From: Nematopogon swammerdamellus | Lineage: Eukaryota; Arthropoda; Insecta; Lepidoptera; Adelidae | Assembly: GCA_946902875.1 (NCBI GenBank) | Contig: OX336345.1 | Location: 20,367,395 to 20,431,394 of the forward strand | Reading direction: 5' to 3' | DNA: 64,000 nt | Shown: positions 20,530 to 31,016 of the stretch, one piece after another | How the letters are laid out: each line of letters opens with the position of its first letter | Numbering within the stretch: position 1 is the first letter of the stretch | Notes under the pieces: generated by a model | What the model saw: only the letters and a program-made list of their open reading frames with translations | Database searches by the model: none | Told to the model about the DNA's origin: nothing | Program-made: the position numbers and the translations under genes

Positions 20530-21445
20530 CGTGCATTTGTCGCACCACCGCTAGGGTGTGGAACTGTCTTCCGCGGCTATTGCGTTTCCCGAATCCTTTA
20601 ACCTCAGTGTCTTAAAGCGTCGTATCAATAAGCTAGACCAGGGGTCTCCAAACTATTTTATAGGCGGGCCGCATTGACTTATAAAAAAAATTGGCGGGCC
20701 AGAATCAAACGTATTTATTTTTAATAAATTGTAAACTCAAAATGTGTAGGTATTTTCCTTGAATACTTAATGTTTATTATAATAATGAGAAATGGTTTCT
20801 CCATTTTTTTAAAGTTAATTTTGAATATGTTTTTAATGTTAGGTTTTTAATATGTACAAAATTAGTTTTAAGCAAATCATCAATCAATACTATAAGTACT
20901 ACTAATAATAAATCTGTAAGGGATGGTAAATTAACTTCCGGTTACGCTAAGATGTGGCTCTCACACAAACCGAATTGTTCCGCGCGCCGAAATAAAGGTA
21001 CAGTAGCGGGCTTTAGCTATTATTAAAACAGACCGTAAATGTTCATCAGAGAGCCTTTTGCGGCGGCTCGTGGCGCTGCGCCGCCGCCAAGTGCGCCGCT
21101 ATCCGACCGACCGAATAGCACTGGTGCCATTGGTGCTATGTTTACTCTAGTTAAGAGACTCTACCTAGAGTCTAGGTATGCAGCTCGCCCATGCACAATT
21201 TGGGATGAATTAAAAACAAATGTTTAGGCCATTAAAGGTGGTGCGGGCCGGATAAAGTGGCGACGTGGGCCGTATCCGGCCCGCGGGCCCTAGTTTGGAG
21301 ACCCCTGGGCTAGACAGTCCGGCAACAGTCGGCAAATCTGCTGGCATGGCGCCTTTTTGAGCGTGGTGGTTTCGCGAGGAGAGTGGCTCTGTCGTCGAGT
21401 GAAACCAAACCCTCGGCACAGCCACCCATGTAGGTTTTCATAAAA
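20530..21445 (+). pseudogene. Family E LINE relic interrupted by a hAT element
   Basis: The left half (TTTGTCGCACCACCGCTAGG to AGCTAGAC) and right half (GGCTAGACAGTCC to CAGCCACCCATGTAGG) form one E 3' end when the insertion at 20639-21307 is removed. Frameshifts (extra CC near 20547, extra G near 20571) make it non-functional. Confidence 0.75.
20639..21307. mobile_element. Non-autonomous hAT element, 669 bp, 17-bp perfect inverted ends
   Basis: CAGGGGTCTCCAAACTA at the left and its exact inverse at the right. The 8-bp flanks AGCTAGAC and GGCTAGAC differ by one base, and other E copies show GGCTAGAC as the original site. Family F sequence (AATAATAAATCTGTAAGGGA, GCTAAGATGTGGCTCTC) is nested at 20898-21010. 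No transposase. Confidence 0.88.
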
Positions 21446-22100
21446 AAAGCTTTTGCGGGTTTTATTTTTGGGAAATTTTGTGCTAGGAGCCTCACATACC
21501 TACTTAAATTTCAGGTTACCAAGGTCACAATATGCCATCTTGATAGCGTGTTTGAGCAACACAAAAGAAACCATCATTACTGGTAACGGTGTCCATTTAC
21601 TTAGTGATCTCTGGCCCATGATGCCGACTAATTGAATGTAGTTTTGCAGAAAATCAATCAACCAACAACATTACCAAACCAAATTGATGTATTGAGTTCT
21701 GAAATTGTAGGGAAAAATATTATCTATATTTCTATGAGGGTCTTGTATTGAAACAATTTATGCTTCTCAAGATAATTTAACTTGAATGTACAATTTTCGT
21801 ACTTTTCGTTATTTTTTGGAGATTTATTTAACACCTTTTCAAAGTAGTAAAATATAATATTTTTCGCTATGTTTGTTAATTAAAGATCAATATATAACAT
21901 ATATTTTTTACAGATTTTTTATCTTTACCAATAGCTCAATAATTTCGTTTAAAGTTGACCTTTTGAGTCTTATTCTCGCCTTAAGGTAGTTTATTAAATT
22001 CAGACAATCTAAAATTAAATCAGAGGAGCCAATAAGTAACTTTAGTCTAGACAATTAATTTGTTTGTAGTTATTTTTTTGTGCGGTGCTGCCCGGGAGAT
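21446..22100. other. AT-rich intergenic sequence
   Basis: No gene or named repeat recognised. Confidence 0.3.
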
Positions 22101-22107
22101 AACCAGT

Positions 22108-22165
22108 GAGGGGGAGGGGGGATAGAGGTAGAGGTAGTGGGGGCGGGGGTGGGAATAGGGGGAGA
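22108..22165 (+). repeat. G-rich tract with quadruplex-forming pattern
   Basis: GAGGGGGAGGGGGG followed by GTGGGGGCGGGGGTGGG and AATAGGGGG. Several G runs of five or more are separated by 1-4 bases. Confidence 0.7.
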
Positions 22166-22312
22166 AAAAGCATTGTTTTTTCCAGATCGCAAAAACACCA
22201 ATTATGAACTCAAATTATGATTTTATTTTTGTTGGTTGGTCATTTTCTGCATGACTACACTCAAATCCACCTTGCTCGTGTCGAAACTAGGTCTAGTAAT
22301 ATATGTATATTC

Positions 22313-22505
22313 GGTGGCTAGGTGCCGTCAGTGATTTCCTTTGGTCATTGGCTACAATAAATTGACGGGAACACAGACTATCTTTCATAGCCGCAACGAC
22401 CGGTCTTCTTTCAGTGCGGCGGTACAAACCCGGGTCAATTATGCCACCACGAAAAGGAAAGGAATGTACAGTTTCACATGGCGTCCGAATCCTGGAGCAA
22501 GTCTT
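22313..22505 (-). mobile_element. Old, diverged family A copy
   Basis: GCTAGGTGCCGTCAGTG, AACACAGACTATC, CATAGCCGCAACGACCGG, CAGTGCGGCGGTACAAACCC and GTACAGTTTCACATGGCGTC keep A block order in the inverse sense with many substitutions. Confidence 0.6.
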
Positions 22506-22811
22506 ATGACCATTTTCACCGCATCCGGTCTCGTATAACAGTTATTGCCGGTTAAAATGATATTTCTCATAAGTTTGACAGGAGTTCAGCTAAGTACATT
22601 TTAGCAGAAGGCAAGGGCGTAGCCAGGTACGCCAGGGGGAGGGGCAGCCAGGAATGCGATTTTTTAGAAGAATTATCTTTTGCCATACGATTCTATACTC
22701 AAACTGAGGCCTAATAAAACTCCAAACAGTTACGGTTTAACTGATTATGCTATGATTATGATTATGGTTCTATATTATTAAATATCACATTTTATTATTC
22801 TATCTATAAAC

Positions 22812-23456
22812 TAGTGTTGTAACGAATGCCTATTTTTCCACATTCGCGAATACGAATGCGAATACGAATATTCCAAAATGATATTCGCGAATACGAATAC
22901 GAATGTTGAAAAATTTTATATGAAATTTTATATCCAAATGAAAAAACACTTAAATTTTCTATTATAAATGTAGATCTACCTACATTGAGTCCTAAATTAT
23001 ATGAATACGGACTTATTTTAATGTTTTTCTCTGTTTTTGATTACTTGACACTGCATTTTGAAAAAAAAAATTAAACGAAATTAGTGTGTTACAAAAGATT
23101 TATAATTTTATTAAATAATCAAACTTTAGGAGCGGCAAATTATACTTAAGGAATAACAGCTTAGCAGCTTTTTCGGGATTTAACTGGTTTCGATGGGGCT
23201 CATATATTAAGCCAGCACCGCTGAAAAGACGTTCACTCGGTACACTTCCAGCAGGTGCAGACAGGTACTGTCGGGCTATACGCCACACCTAACAATATTG
23301 TTGCGCCTCACTCTTTCATTAGTAAAACACGCGATAAATAAATATTCGATAAATATTCGGTATCTTACAACCGAATACGAATACGGATACGAATATTAAA
23401 AATGAACCGAATATTCGGAATTTCGAATGCGAATACGGATATTCGTTACAACCATA
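22812..23456 (-). mobile_element. hAT deletion derivative, 645 bp, with 8-bp TSD
   Basis: Terminal TAGTGTTGTAACGAAT (left) and inverted TATGGTTGTAACGAAT (right). CTATAAAC is repeated exactly at 22804-22811 and 23457-23464. Subterminal regions are rich in CGAATACGAATA repeats. The minus strand keeps the transposase C-terminus (see 23100). Confidence 0.88.
23100..23288 (-). pseudogene. hAT transposase C-terminal dimerisation domain fragment
   Basis: The 62-codon frame contains [20 protein letters not shown], then [12 protein letters not shown] and [17 protein letters not shown], the hATC dimerisation signature (YL..PA.S.PSER.FS.AG, then R..L.PE....L.FL..N). BED zinc finger and catalytic core are missing, so it cannot transpose. 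It lies inside the element at 22812-23456. Confidence 0.85.
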
Positions 23457-23488
23457 CTATAAACATGTCGTACATGGCTGGTATGGAG

Positions 23489-23969
23489 GAGCAACAGATC
23501 AAACAGTCTTTTGTGCATTTATTTAAAAAAAAAATCGATAAAAAAATATTTTGGTAGAGCTCAATAGCTCCTTTATGTGTGTTTTTACAGAATTCACATC
23601 AAAAAATATTTAGTATTATTAAAAAAATATTGAATGTTGGCGACCGCGTCAAATCGTATTTTATTCCTAAGTTTTAAGGTTAAGATCGTGGAGTGATCTG
23701 ATCACCTACGTTTGGGTATCCTTCTCTTATGGAATGGATCAAAGATCGCATCAAAGAGTAGTATGTTTGAAATTATTATTTAAAAAACACAGATTTATGA
23801 AATGGAAGGGAATCTTTTTTATTTTATCATCATAATCTACACGCCAAAATAAATATATTAGCAAAAAAAAAATCCTCTTTCTATGATTTTTTGTTTTCAA
23901 GACAAATTTTTTTTGCTAATTTCTCGAAACTAGGATTACGACACAAAATACTGTTTGATCAGTTGCTCG
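23489..23969. mobile_element. Inverted-repeat element, about 28-bp imperfect TIRs
   Basis: GAGCAACAGATCAAACAGTC at the left, inverted as GACTGTTTGATC-like sequence ending AGTTGCTC at the right (TACTGTTTGATCAGTTGCTC). The interior is AT-rich and non-coding. Target duplication not clear. Confidence 0.55.
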
Positions 23970-24825
23970 TCTAATTTTCGAACAATTCGACTTGGTCCTT
24001 CTATCCGAATAAATACTAGTAGGTAATTCACGGATACGAGTCAATAATCGCCGTGATTGTTCGAATACATTCGAAATGTCAAAATAATCGAATAAAATGT
24101 ATATACTATACCCGGTTACTATACCCAGTAATAAATATCAGTTTTTATAGCATTCACATTATTAGTTTTCCCTTGTCTGCCTCGCAAGAACAAAATCCTG
24201 GCTACCACCCTTGGCAGAAGGTGGTGGAATCGGCCGTAATAGGAGTAAGGCAGGGCAGCGTTAGCGTGCCAGAGTTTCAGCGTCGCCATAGTCTCAAGCA
24301 CTGATATTTAAATTAGAAAGACGCCGCTCCGCGCCGCCCCCGCCCGCCGGCTCCGCCGATGTCTTGGAGCGCTGGAGAAGTTAACCGAAGTAACTTATGC
24401 GCCAGGGACTTGTCAAGTTCCTGCACGCGGGCCCTCCTCGCTCCCAGGCGCTCTATTCCAAGTAGTGCACGCACAACTGTGGCGGTAGAAGACGCGAATG
24501 TGAACTGTCTGCGAGCAAACCACAAATCAGAGATTGACGAAGCGATTGTTGATGACCCAACAACAGTGTGTGGACGCGTTGTGTCGCTAAAATTACTACC
24601 AATCAACTTACAGCAATGCACACGGTGCTGTGGTCACCTACAGCCAATGAGAGCGAGCAAACGTGTCGACATACTTTGCCATACGGTTGCTTCCAGCATA
24701 ATGCAGCGACACGGCTAATGCTTGATTGTACATGTAGCTATCAATTCTCTGATCTGTGATACAGAGTATATACATACATGTAGATAATACTGAATTTCGC
24801 GAAATGAGGAGCAACTGCAAAGATG
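23970..24825. other. Unassigned sequence with GC-rich patch
   Basis: 24305-24420 is GC-rich (GCGCCGCCCCCGCCCGCCGG). Overlapping 119-codon plus and 102-codon minus frames cover it, but neither resembles a known family, and dual openness fits base composition. Host gene status cannot be excluded. Confidence 0.3.
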
Positions 24826-25042
24826 GGATATAACTCCCTTCTTATATTACTAGGTGGTAGGGTTTAACCTGCCCTGATTGGTAACACCGCACTGAATGAA
24901 AGGTCGGTCGAAACTGCTATGTAAATAGTTTGTGTTTTCCGTCCAGTTCATTGTAGCCGGCCATGAACCAAGTTCACCTGGTGTTATGGGCTAACATCAC
25001 GGATGTTGTAGATGATGTAGCCAACCGTGTCAGTTTCCATAA
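24826..25042 (+). mobile_element. Family A SINE, B-head lineage, 5'-truncated
   Basis: GATATAACTCCCTTCTTATA, the ACTAGGTGGTAGG core and GTGTCAGTTTCCATAAAA. A ~22-bp deletion removes the CGACCGAAGGGAAGCAC block. Confidence 0.8.
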
Positions 25043-26107
25043 AAAGATAAATGTGATTTTGAAAATTTGAAGAGGTGTTTTTGTTTTGGTTTTGGATTCT
25101 CGCCTCCCCCATCTGACCTAAAATTCGACTAGTTGGCAGCAGAGTGAACATTGAACGCCAGTCCGTACACGTTGAATATTATTTTCAGTATTAATGTACT
25201 GAACCTAATCTCGATAAAAATAATTACCGTGTAATGTAGAGATGTAATGCACAAAGAAGTGCGGACAGCAACAACCGGAGTGGCTCTTTCATGAAGCTCA
25301 ATGTTCATTATTTACTGCCGGGCACTGTGCTAACTCTATTCTATATGAATTCTATATCCATCTGTCCTCGGTATGATGTTGCTGTACGTCCCGAATCTGC
25401 GTGCAAGGAGTCACTTGCTGTTTGCGGAAAGTCCATAGCAGACGTTCCACTATGGCCAGACTCCAATGCAACGGGCGCTGGCCGCACTCATCCGTCTCAC
25501 CGTCATGTTTCCAGATCTATACTTCTTCAACTGCAATACTAAAGTCTTTCAAAAGTACGCGGTGAGATACGTTGAGCTAACTATGAAAAAGCTTCTACAT
25601 TGTTAAATTCTGGGGCTTGCTCTGTAGTAACAATATAATATATAAAGAAATAAATGAAATAAAAAATAAGTCAGTATTTTCATCATTGCTGGATATCAGT
25701 AATATTTGCAATAATATTTGTCGTGCACGAATTGCCTACGAACAGCAATATCGTTTGGCAAAAACCGTACGTTTGAATCTTTGTTAGTAATAAAAGTTGC
25801 GCGTAGATTGGAATCGACTTGCTTAGTTGCTACCGTCTTTGAAAGTTGTGCTCGTGCGTCGTCTTCTTGTGAATGAATATTTAACTTACCGAGCTTTCTT
25901 AGTTGGTAATTATAAGAGGGGTTTCTTTGTTATTCATTAACGCAGGCAAAGTATATCCTTGTCTAATGATGGATGTCGTTAATTAAAGTAAAAATATCAA
26001 AATAATTATTTAAATAAATAACACATTTTTGTGTAAACTAGGGGGTAAATTATTCTTTATAAAATAATCACAACACAACTCGTTTTGTCAGCATGTGTGC
26101 ATTTGTT
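25043..26107. other. Unassigned intergenic sequence
   Basis: An 83-codon frame at 25291 has no recognised homology. The rest is AT-rich. Confidence 0.3.
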
Positions 26108-26483
26108 AGCCTCCTCGGTAGCTCAGTGGTGAGGTCGGTTGACTGTTGTTAAGCAACCCTGAGCGCGGTCAGTACTTGGATGGTTGACCGTCCGTCCTCT
26201 ACCGTTAGAGGCTGACCGTGGTTCGCATTCTAGGTAAAACGTAGGTCCCTTTCCTTCTTACCTTACTAGGTGGTAGAGTTCATCCCGGCCGGGTTGGTAC
26301 CACCGCACTGAGCGAAACGTCGGCCGAAACGGTTAGGTAAATAGTTCGTGTTTTCCGTCCAGTTCAGTGTAGCCGACATGAAACGAAGGGAAGCACTGAC
26401 ATGGCAACTAGTTCACCAATGTGTTATGGGCTGACATCACGGATGTTGTACGTGATGTAGACAACCGTGTCAGTTTCCATGAA
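26108..26483 (+). mobile_element. Family A SINE, full length, composite tRNA/5S head
   Basis: Head GTAGCTCAGTGGTGAGGTCG, TTGTTAAGCAACCCTGAGCG, CGGTCAGTACTTGGATGG, then a B-box position reading GGTTCGCATTC. Core TACTAGGTGGTAG, tail GTGTCAGTTTCCAT. One of the most complete plus-strand examples. Confidence 0.88.
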
Positions 26484-26740
26484 ATTAAAATTTAACTTGT
26501 AAAAATGCACGATTCACCACACAACTGTGTTGGTAGGTAGGTACCGGTTCGTTTTGCACATATCATTATGAGCTATAATCAGTCACTATTGTGGTTTTCC
26601 TTATTACTTGGCTCTGTTCGTTGCATTATCGCTGTTGCCCGGCCGCCGCCGCCGCCGGCCTGCGAGTAGGTGCCTATTCAACCACGACGTTAATAAAAAA
26701 AATTGGTTGTCTGTAAAGTTGGTTTACGGACGATAGTTTT
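26484..26740. other. Unassigned, with a CCGCCG stretch
   Basis: GCCGCCGCCGCCGCCGG at 26643-26660; otherwise nothing recognised. Confidence 0.3.
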
Positions 26741-27018
26741 ACGTGATAACGTCATAAAGAAACACAGCTATAAGAATTACCGTATTTTTTCGTACGTTAC
26801 CCCTATCGCTGCCGTACGCCGTATATTTGTCGATTTCTAGCCTCGATTACCGTACGATACGACCATTACCGTACGTTTGGCAACACTGCCGCTTGGGCCG
26901 ATTGTGCCTCTCTATCGCTTGTTACGCGCTCTCGCTTGCACACACAGGCTCAGATGGAACGTGACACTTTTTCGTGCGTGCAGCCGGTGTTCATCAATTT
27001 ATAATACGTTATCACGTC
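26741..27018. mobile_element. Possible MITE with inverted ACGTGATAACGT ends
   Basis: ACGTGATAACGTCAT at the left and ATACGTTATCACGT at the right are inverted. Internal CCGTACGNT motifs repeat. It resembles a dispersed lepidopteran sequence I remember but cannot name. Confidence 0.45.
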
Positions 27019-27048
27019 AAAAAAAGTTTACTCGTGTTTAGTTAGACG

Positions 27049-27125
27049 GGAAATGACTCCCTTCTTATATTACTAGGTGGTAGGGTTTAACCCGCCTGGG
27101 TTGGTACCACCGCACTGAATGAAAT
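27049..27125 (+). mobile_element. Family A core fragment (B-head lineage)
   Basis: AATGACTCCCTTCTTATATT, core, and CCACCGCACTGAATGAAA. Truncated on both sides. Confidence 0.7.
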
Positions 27126-27214
27126 CGCTTCTACCAAACCAACAATCATTTGACACTAAATTCCGTTCATATTATACTTTCCTATACTTTCTTTGATACT
27201 GCTCAGTCCTAATT

Positions 27215-27570
27215 CTATTTCGCGTGATGGTATGTAGCCTATAGTGTACTTCAAGAACTATCTTTACATTGGTGCAAACCACATCAAAATCTGTTCAGTG
27301 GTTCCGGAGTTTACCTCAAACATATATACATACATACAAACAGACAGTCGTTCCCTTTTATAAAAAGTAGAAGAAGAAGATAGAGAAAAAGTAGAGATTA
27401 GTTTGTAGTTTATCTTAATACATTACTTAAAACATTGCCACAAACTATTCTTGTACATAATATATATACTTCTCCCACATCCCAAAGGTTAGTTAGAATA
27501 GAATGCCTCACGGCATTAAGCTGACCTATTGTGCATAATTTGTATTAATTGGTGTTAAAATAAAGAATAT
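27215..27570. mobile_element. Diverged P-like fragment, then a LINE 3' tail
   Basis: 27225-27350 keeps GTATGTAGCCTATAG, AAAATCTGTTCAGTGG and CAAACAGACAG in P order. 27473-27570 has CCTCACGGCATTAAG and AATAAAGAATATAAATAA, a LINE-like end. Confidence 0.4.
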
Positions 27571-28090
27571 AAATAACCATATTTAAAAATTTGATTATAA
27601 TTTACTTGCTTTTTCATACTGAAATATGTCAATTTTGAAAAATTTTATAATTAAAATTCTCAATTTTCAAGTGTATGCATACACGAAAACCATTTTAACT
27701 ACTCACACTGCAAGATAAAGACGACACGATACACGCGTAATGGAAAATTTAAAAAAATCATAACTCCCAAAATTTTCACTTTTTTCAAACAATTCAAAAA
27801 TCATCGACAATATAAAAATATAAAAGTTTTAAATATATATTTAGAAATATGTTTAAAAGCGCCCTTTTTAAACCCCCTAAAACGGCTATTTGAAGCGGTT
27901 TTTTGAGATTTTCTCAAAAAAAAAAAAATTATATTTTTTTTCACAATCTTCTAGCTCTCGTCGATACGCGTAATTTGAGACCCTAAATATTCACGTAACC
28001 TTAAAACTCTCGACACCAGGGCTAATTCGCACTTTTCTGGAAATCGGGGCCTATACTGAAGCGATCGAAAAGACATTTCCAATGTCAAAA
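27571..28090. other. AT-rich sequence of unknown origin
   Basis: No gene; open frames are short and low complexity. Confidence 0.3.
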
Positions 28091-28545
28091 GGGTTGGTAC
28101 CACCGTACTGGATGTAAGATGGACGAAAAAAAAAACAGCTATGTGGCTAACTTCACACCTGTCTACCGGTTCGGTGTCTATACAGCCTTTTTGAAACCTC
28201 TATTCGTGTATCGACAGAGTCTGTTCAACTCTTAACATTATTTTCGTAAACTCGCAAATCATGCTCGCCAGGTTGGGAGGTTCGCAAAACCCGAATGTCG
28301 TTGCTCTCGGCCCACAAAAGCCTAGCAGAGAAGCTACACGGAGGTGGTGCCTCCCCGGAACCTGTGTACTACGCGATAACTGAGGACATGATGTCAAAGG
28401 TCGATGCTCTAAGTAGCTAGACGTCTGATTTTTGTGCAGAAATGGCGCGAGACAACCATCGATCACCTTTGAAGGGACGATCACCGATCGAGTTCGAGCA
28501 TCGATCACCGCTTCAAAATCCAAATCATTTATTCAGTGACTACCT
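28091..28545. other. Small C fragment, then unassigned sequence
   Basis: GGTTGGTACCACCGTACTGG (28093-28125) is a family C core piece. The 107-codon minus-strand frame at 28200-28523 has no recognised motif. Confidence 0.3.
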
Positions 28546-28676
28546 TTTGCCAGCGGCTTCGCTCGTGTGAAATTCGTATTTTTAGAGAAGAAAGTAAATA
28601 AGAAAGAAGGCCGAGCTACGTTCAGGTAAACAATAAACCTTCTCTATGAAAGTAAGTAACTAAGGGCGAGGCCCGA
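28546..28676 (-). mobile_element. Helitron-like 3' end with one minisatellite unit
   Basis: TTTTGCCAGCGGCTTCGCTC followed by AGAAGAAAGTAAATA, GAAGGCCGAGCTACGTTCAG and GTAAGTAACTAAGGGCGAGG. This is an outer boundary plus one to two units of the 6187-7899 minisatellite, in the same sense as its left arm. Confidence 0.65.
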
Positions 28677-28677
28677 T

Positions 28678-28965
28678 CAACGAATTAAATTATCGGGAAG
28701 TGGCATACAACGCACCAAATTGAGGCGCGCTATTGGTGAGCATTCAGCACCCTCTGCAATCGTTGTCTCTCCTTTATACGTATCAAATTGCCATTTAACC
28801 GTCTTACTCTATCGACGTTCACAGAGCGGAAACGTAACGTGATGTATGAGGCGCTCGCGCACTTACGCTGTTTTAAATATTGGAAATATATAGAAGAACT
28901 GCAATCGCACCTTTCTACCGGTAAAATGTATGACGAGGGCCCGTCCAGAAAGTAGAATGTCGTTG
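28678..28965 (+). repeat. Family K repeat, copy 1 (inverted partner at 31017)
   Basis: About 288 bp (ACGAATTAAATTATCGGGAA to CCAGAAAGTAGAATGTCGTT) recur in opposite orientation at 31017-31310 with modest divergence. On the minus strand both copies give the related peptide blocks MMYEALAHLRCF / YEALAHLRCFKYWQ-like. Coding origin possible; identity unknown. Confidence 0.75.
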
Positions 28966-29100
28966 GGCCCGATACCGTACTTCTATTTCGGTTTGCGGAA
29001 CAATTCGGTTTGTATGAGAGCCACATGCATATCTTACATGCATGACACCGGAACTGAATTTTTTCACCCATGCTGGTTTGATTAAAAAAAATCCTACATA
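28966..29100 (-). mobile_element. Fragments of family F and of the family E tail
   Basis: TACTTCTATTTCGG..GGAACAATTCGGTTTGT is inverted F sequence; CACCCATGCTGGTTTGATTA with A-run is the E 3' terminus in plus orientation (29067-29095). Confidence 0.45.
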
Positions 29101-29106
29101 ATTTGT

Positions 29107-29499
29107 CAGCCTCGGTAGCTCAGTGGTGCGGTTGGTCGAATGTTGTTAAGCAACGCTGAGCGCGGTCAGTACTTGGATGGGCGACCGCTCGACCGTTGGA
29201 GGCTGACCATGGCTCGGATTCCACGTTAAACTGTAGGTCCCAGCTTCCCTTCTTTCTTACCTTACTAGGTGGTAGTAGGGTATATCCCGGTCGGGTTGAT
29301 ACCACCGCACTGAGCGAAACGTCGGTTGAAACGGCTATGTAAAAATAGTTCATGTTTTCCGTCCAGTTCAGTGTAGCCGACATGAAATGAAGGGAAGCAC
29401 TGACATGGCACCTAGTACACCCGGTGTTATGGGCTGACATAAGGGATGTTCTAGGTGATGGAGCCAAACGTTTTTTTTTTTTTCATAAAAAAAAACGTG
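29107..29499 (+). mobile_element. Family A SINE, full length; best view of the composite head
   Basis: Order: TCGGTAGCTCAGTGGTGCGG (tRNA A-box-like), GTTGTTAAGCAACGCTGAGC and CGGTCAGTACTTGGATGGGC (5S rRNA-like A box and intermediate element), GACCGCTCGACCG, GGAGGCTGACCATGG and CTCGGATTCC (B-box position), then AAACTGTAGGTCCC, core and tail. The tail end is overrun by T12 at 29470 before CATAAAAAA. Pol III-type promoter activity is inferred, not shown. Confidence 0.88.
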
Positions 29500-29984
29500 A
29501 ATTATTCACCTTCGGAAGAATCAGTATTCACAAGAGCCACTTTACTTATTACTATCGCGGTCACGTTTTCCCGTTACATCTTAAATTCGCCACTTTCCCC
29601 CAACAACATCGACCATCAGTCAGGAAGTGTGGCTCAAGTTTACTCATAAATGTGGCAGATAGCTTGTAAGACGGACTATTCACGTCCCTGCAACCATGAC
29701 CGACATTGGTGGTAGCAATGCCAGACGTACCATAAATGAATGTATTTATACCATAATTTCATGCTCACTGTCTCACTTGAGCTCGTACTTTGAAATAGAG
29801 AAGCAAAACCAAGTAGAGGTACCTAATATTATGACGATTAACGAATCATACGGAATGTGCATTTGTGTAAATGTAATAAATGGTTGTTCTTTATAGCGAA
29901 ATAAATAGGTATCTAAATCTCAATCTGAAACTATTACAGCGGCTTGCCTTCGGTCGGTGCGATGCGATCTTTGTGAATAAATTA
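29500..29984. other. Unassigned sequence
   Basis: 64-81 codon frames without recognisable motifs. Confidence 0.3.
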
Positions 29985-30190
29985 GGTAGGCAGAGTTTTA
30001 TATTGTAAATAATACTGCTCTTGTGAACGGTAAAAAGTATGGGTTAAATAAGGTAAAAAATAACATTGTGCCTTGGGAAGTTAGTTTAGCAGATCTTCTT
30101 CTCATTGAAATCGAACTGGCGGATTTTTCGACTTTTCCAAGAGTAGATTACCTACCTATGGCGGAAATTATACAATAAACAACAGCAGCA
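29985..30190 (+). mobile_element. Family M LINE 3'-UTR, diverged
   Basis: TGCTCTTGTGAACGG, GTATGGGTTAAATAAGG, TTCTTCTCATTGAAATCG and ATTATACAATAAACAACA match the M UTR at 4965 and 41082. Confidence 0.6.
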
Positions 30191-30199
30191 GGCAATGAA

Positions 30200-30671
30200 C
30201 TTATGGATTTTACCATTACCATATGGTACAGGGCATGAAAATATGGTATAAGTACCATAATTAATCTACGTCTGGGAACGTCACCCCGATATCGGCCCTG
30301 CTTGCAGAGACGTGAATAGGCCGCTTAAGTGGAGCGGCCCAACGGGTATCGATCTAAGCCAGTGACCTTGCCACCCGCCTCTGAGGTCGTGAGAATTTGG
30401 CGGCCACAGCCCCCTCACCCCTCGGAGCCCCCGCCCAGCGCCCCCCGGAGCCCCCGGCGACAAACAAAACAATAAATCATGCGAATGACGACCGAAATAG
30501 AGAGACAGATGACCCCATCGGATATGCGGCGGGGCGCAACCTTCACCCGCGAGACCCCAGGGGCTGCTCTGGGACTTTCACCACGGAGCATTTGAGTTGG
30601 TTAGAGGGGATAAGGAGGCGTGGTCGGCGCGCCGCAAGTTAATAAATTAAACTTTAAATTATAATATAATT
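30200..30671. other. GC-rich segment, possibly an old LINE part
   Basis: 30280-30640 is GC-rich and includes GCGGCCCAACGGGTATCGAT. Plus-strand (81 codons) and minus-strand (63 codons) frames have no recognised domains. A LINE UTR is a guess. Confidence 0.25.
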
Positions 30672-30987
30672 GTGGGACCGGTACTTTAAAAGAATAGCCC
30701 CGCTGCATCTCTCCCGTGTATGCCGTAAAAGGCGACTAAGGGATATGACTCCCTTCTTATATTACTAGGTGGTAGGGTTTAACCCGCCCGGGTTGGTACC
30801 ACCGCACTGAATGAAAGGTCGGTCGAAACGGCTATGTAAATAGTTTGTGTTTTCCGCCCAGTTCAGTGTAGCCGGCACGACAGAAGGGAAGCACTGACGT
30901 GGCACCAAGTTCACCTGGTGTTATGGGCTGACATCACGAATTTTGTAGGTGATGTAGCCAACCGTGTCAGTTTCTATAAAAAAAAAA
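30672..30987 (+). mobile_element. Family A SINE with B-type head, full length
   Basis: GTGGGACCGGTACTTTAAAA, CCCCGCTGCATCTCTCCCG and AAGGCGACTAAGGGATATGA make the head (family B 5' part). The junction to CCCTTCTTATATTACTAGG is followed by the A core and tail GTGTCAGTTTCTATAAAAA. The cleanest plus-strand example of the B-head form. Confidence 0.88.
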
Positions 30988-31016
30988 GTTTCAGCTGCAG
31001 GAGAAACACGTCTGAG

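Noticed and set aside
24313..24718. Overlapping 102- and 119-codon frames in a GC-rich patch
   Set aside because: Open on both strands as expected from base composition; no motif, splice or repeat evidence for a gene.
26108..26230. Possible 5S rRNA gene
   Set aside because: Only the 3'-half segment of 5S is matched, embedded in a SINE head followed by a SINE core; no complete ~120-nt 5S is present.
26642..26660. CCG triplet run as a functional trinucleotide repeat
   Set aside because: Only about five units; no gene context.
28200..28523. 107-codon minus-strand frame
   Set aside because: No recognisable domain; sits in a mosaic of repeat fragments.
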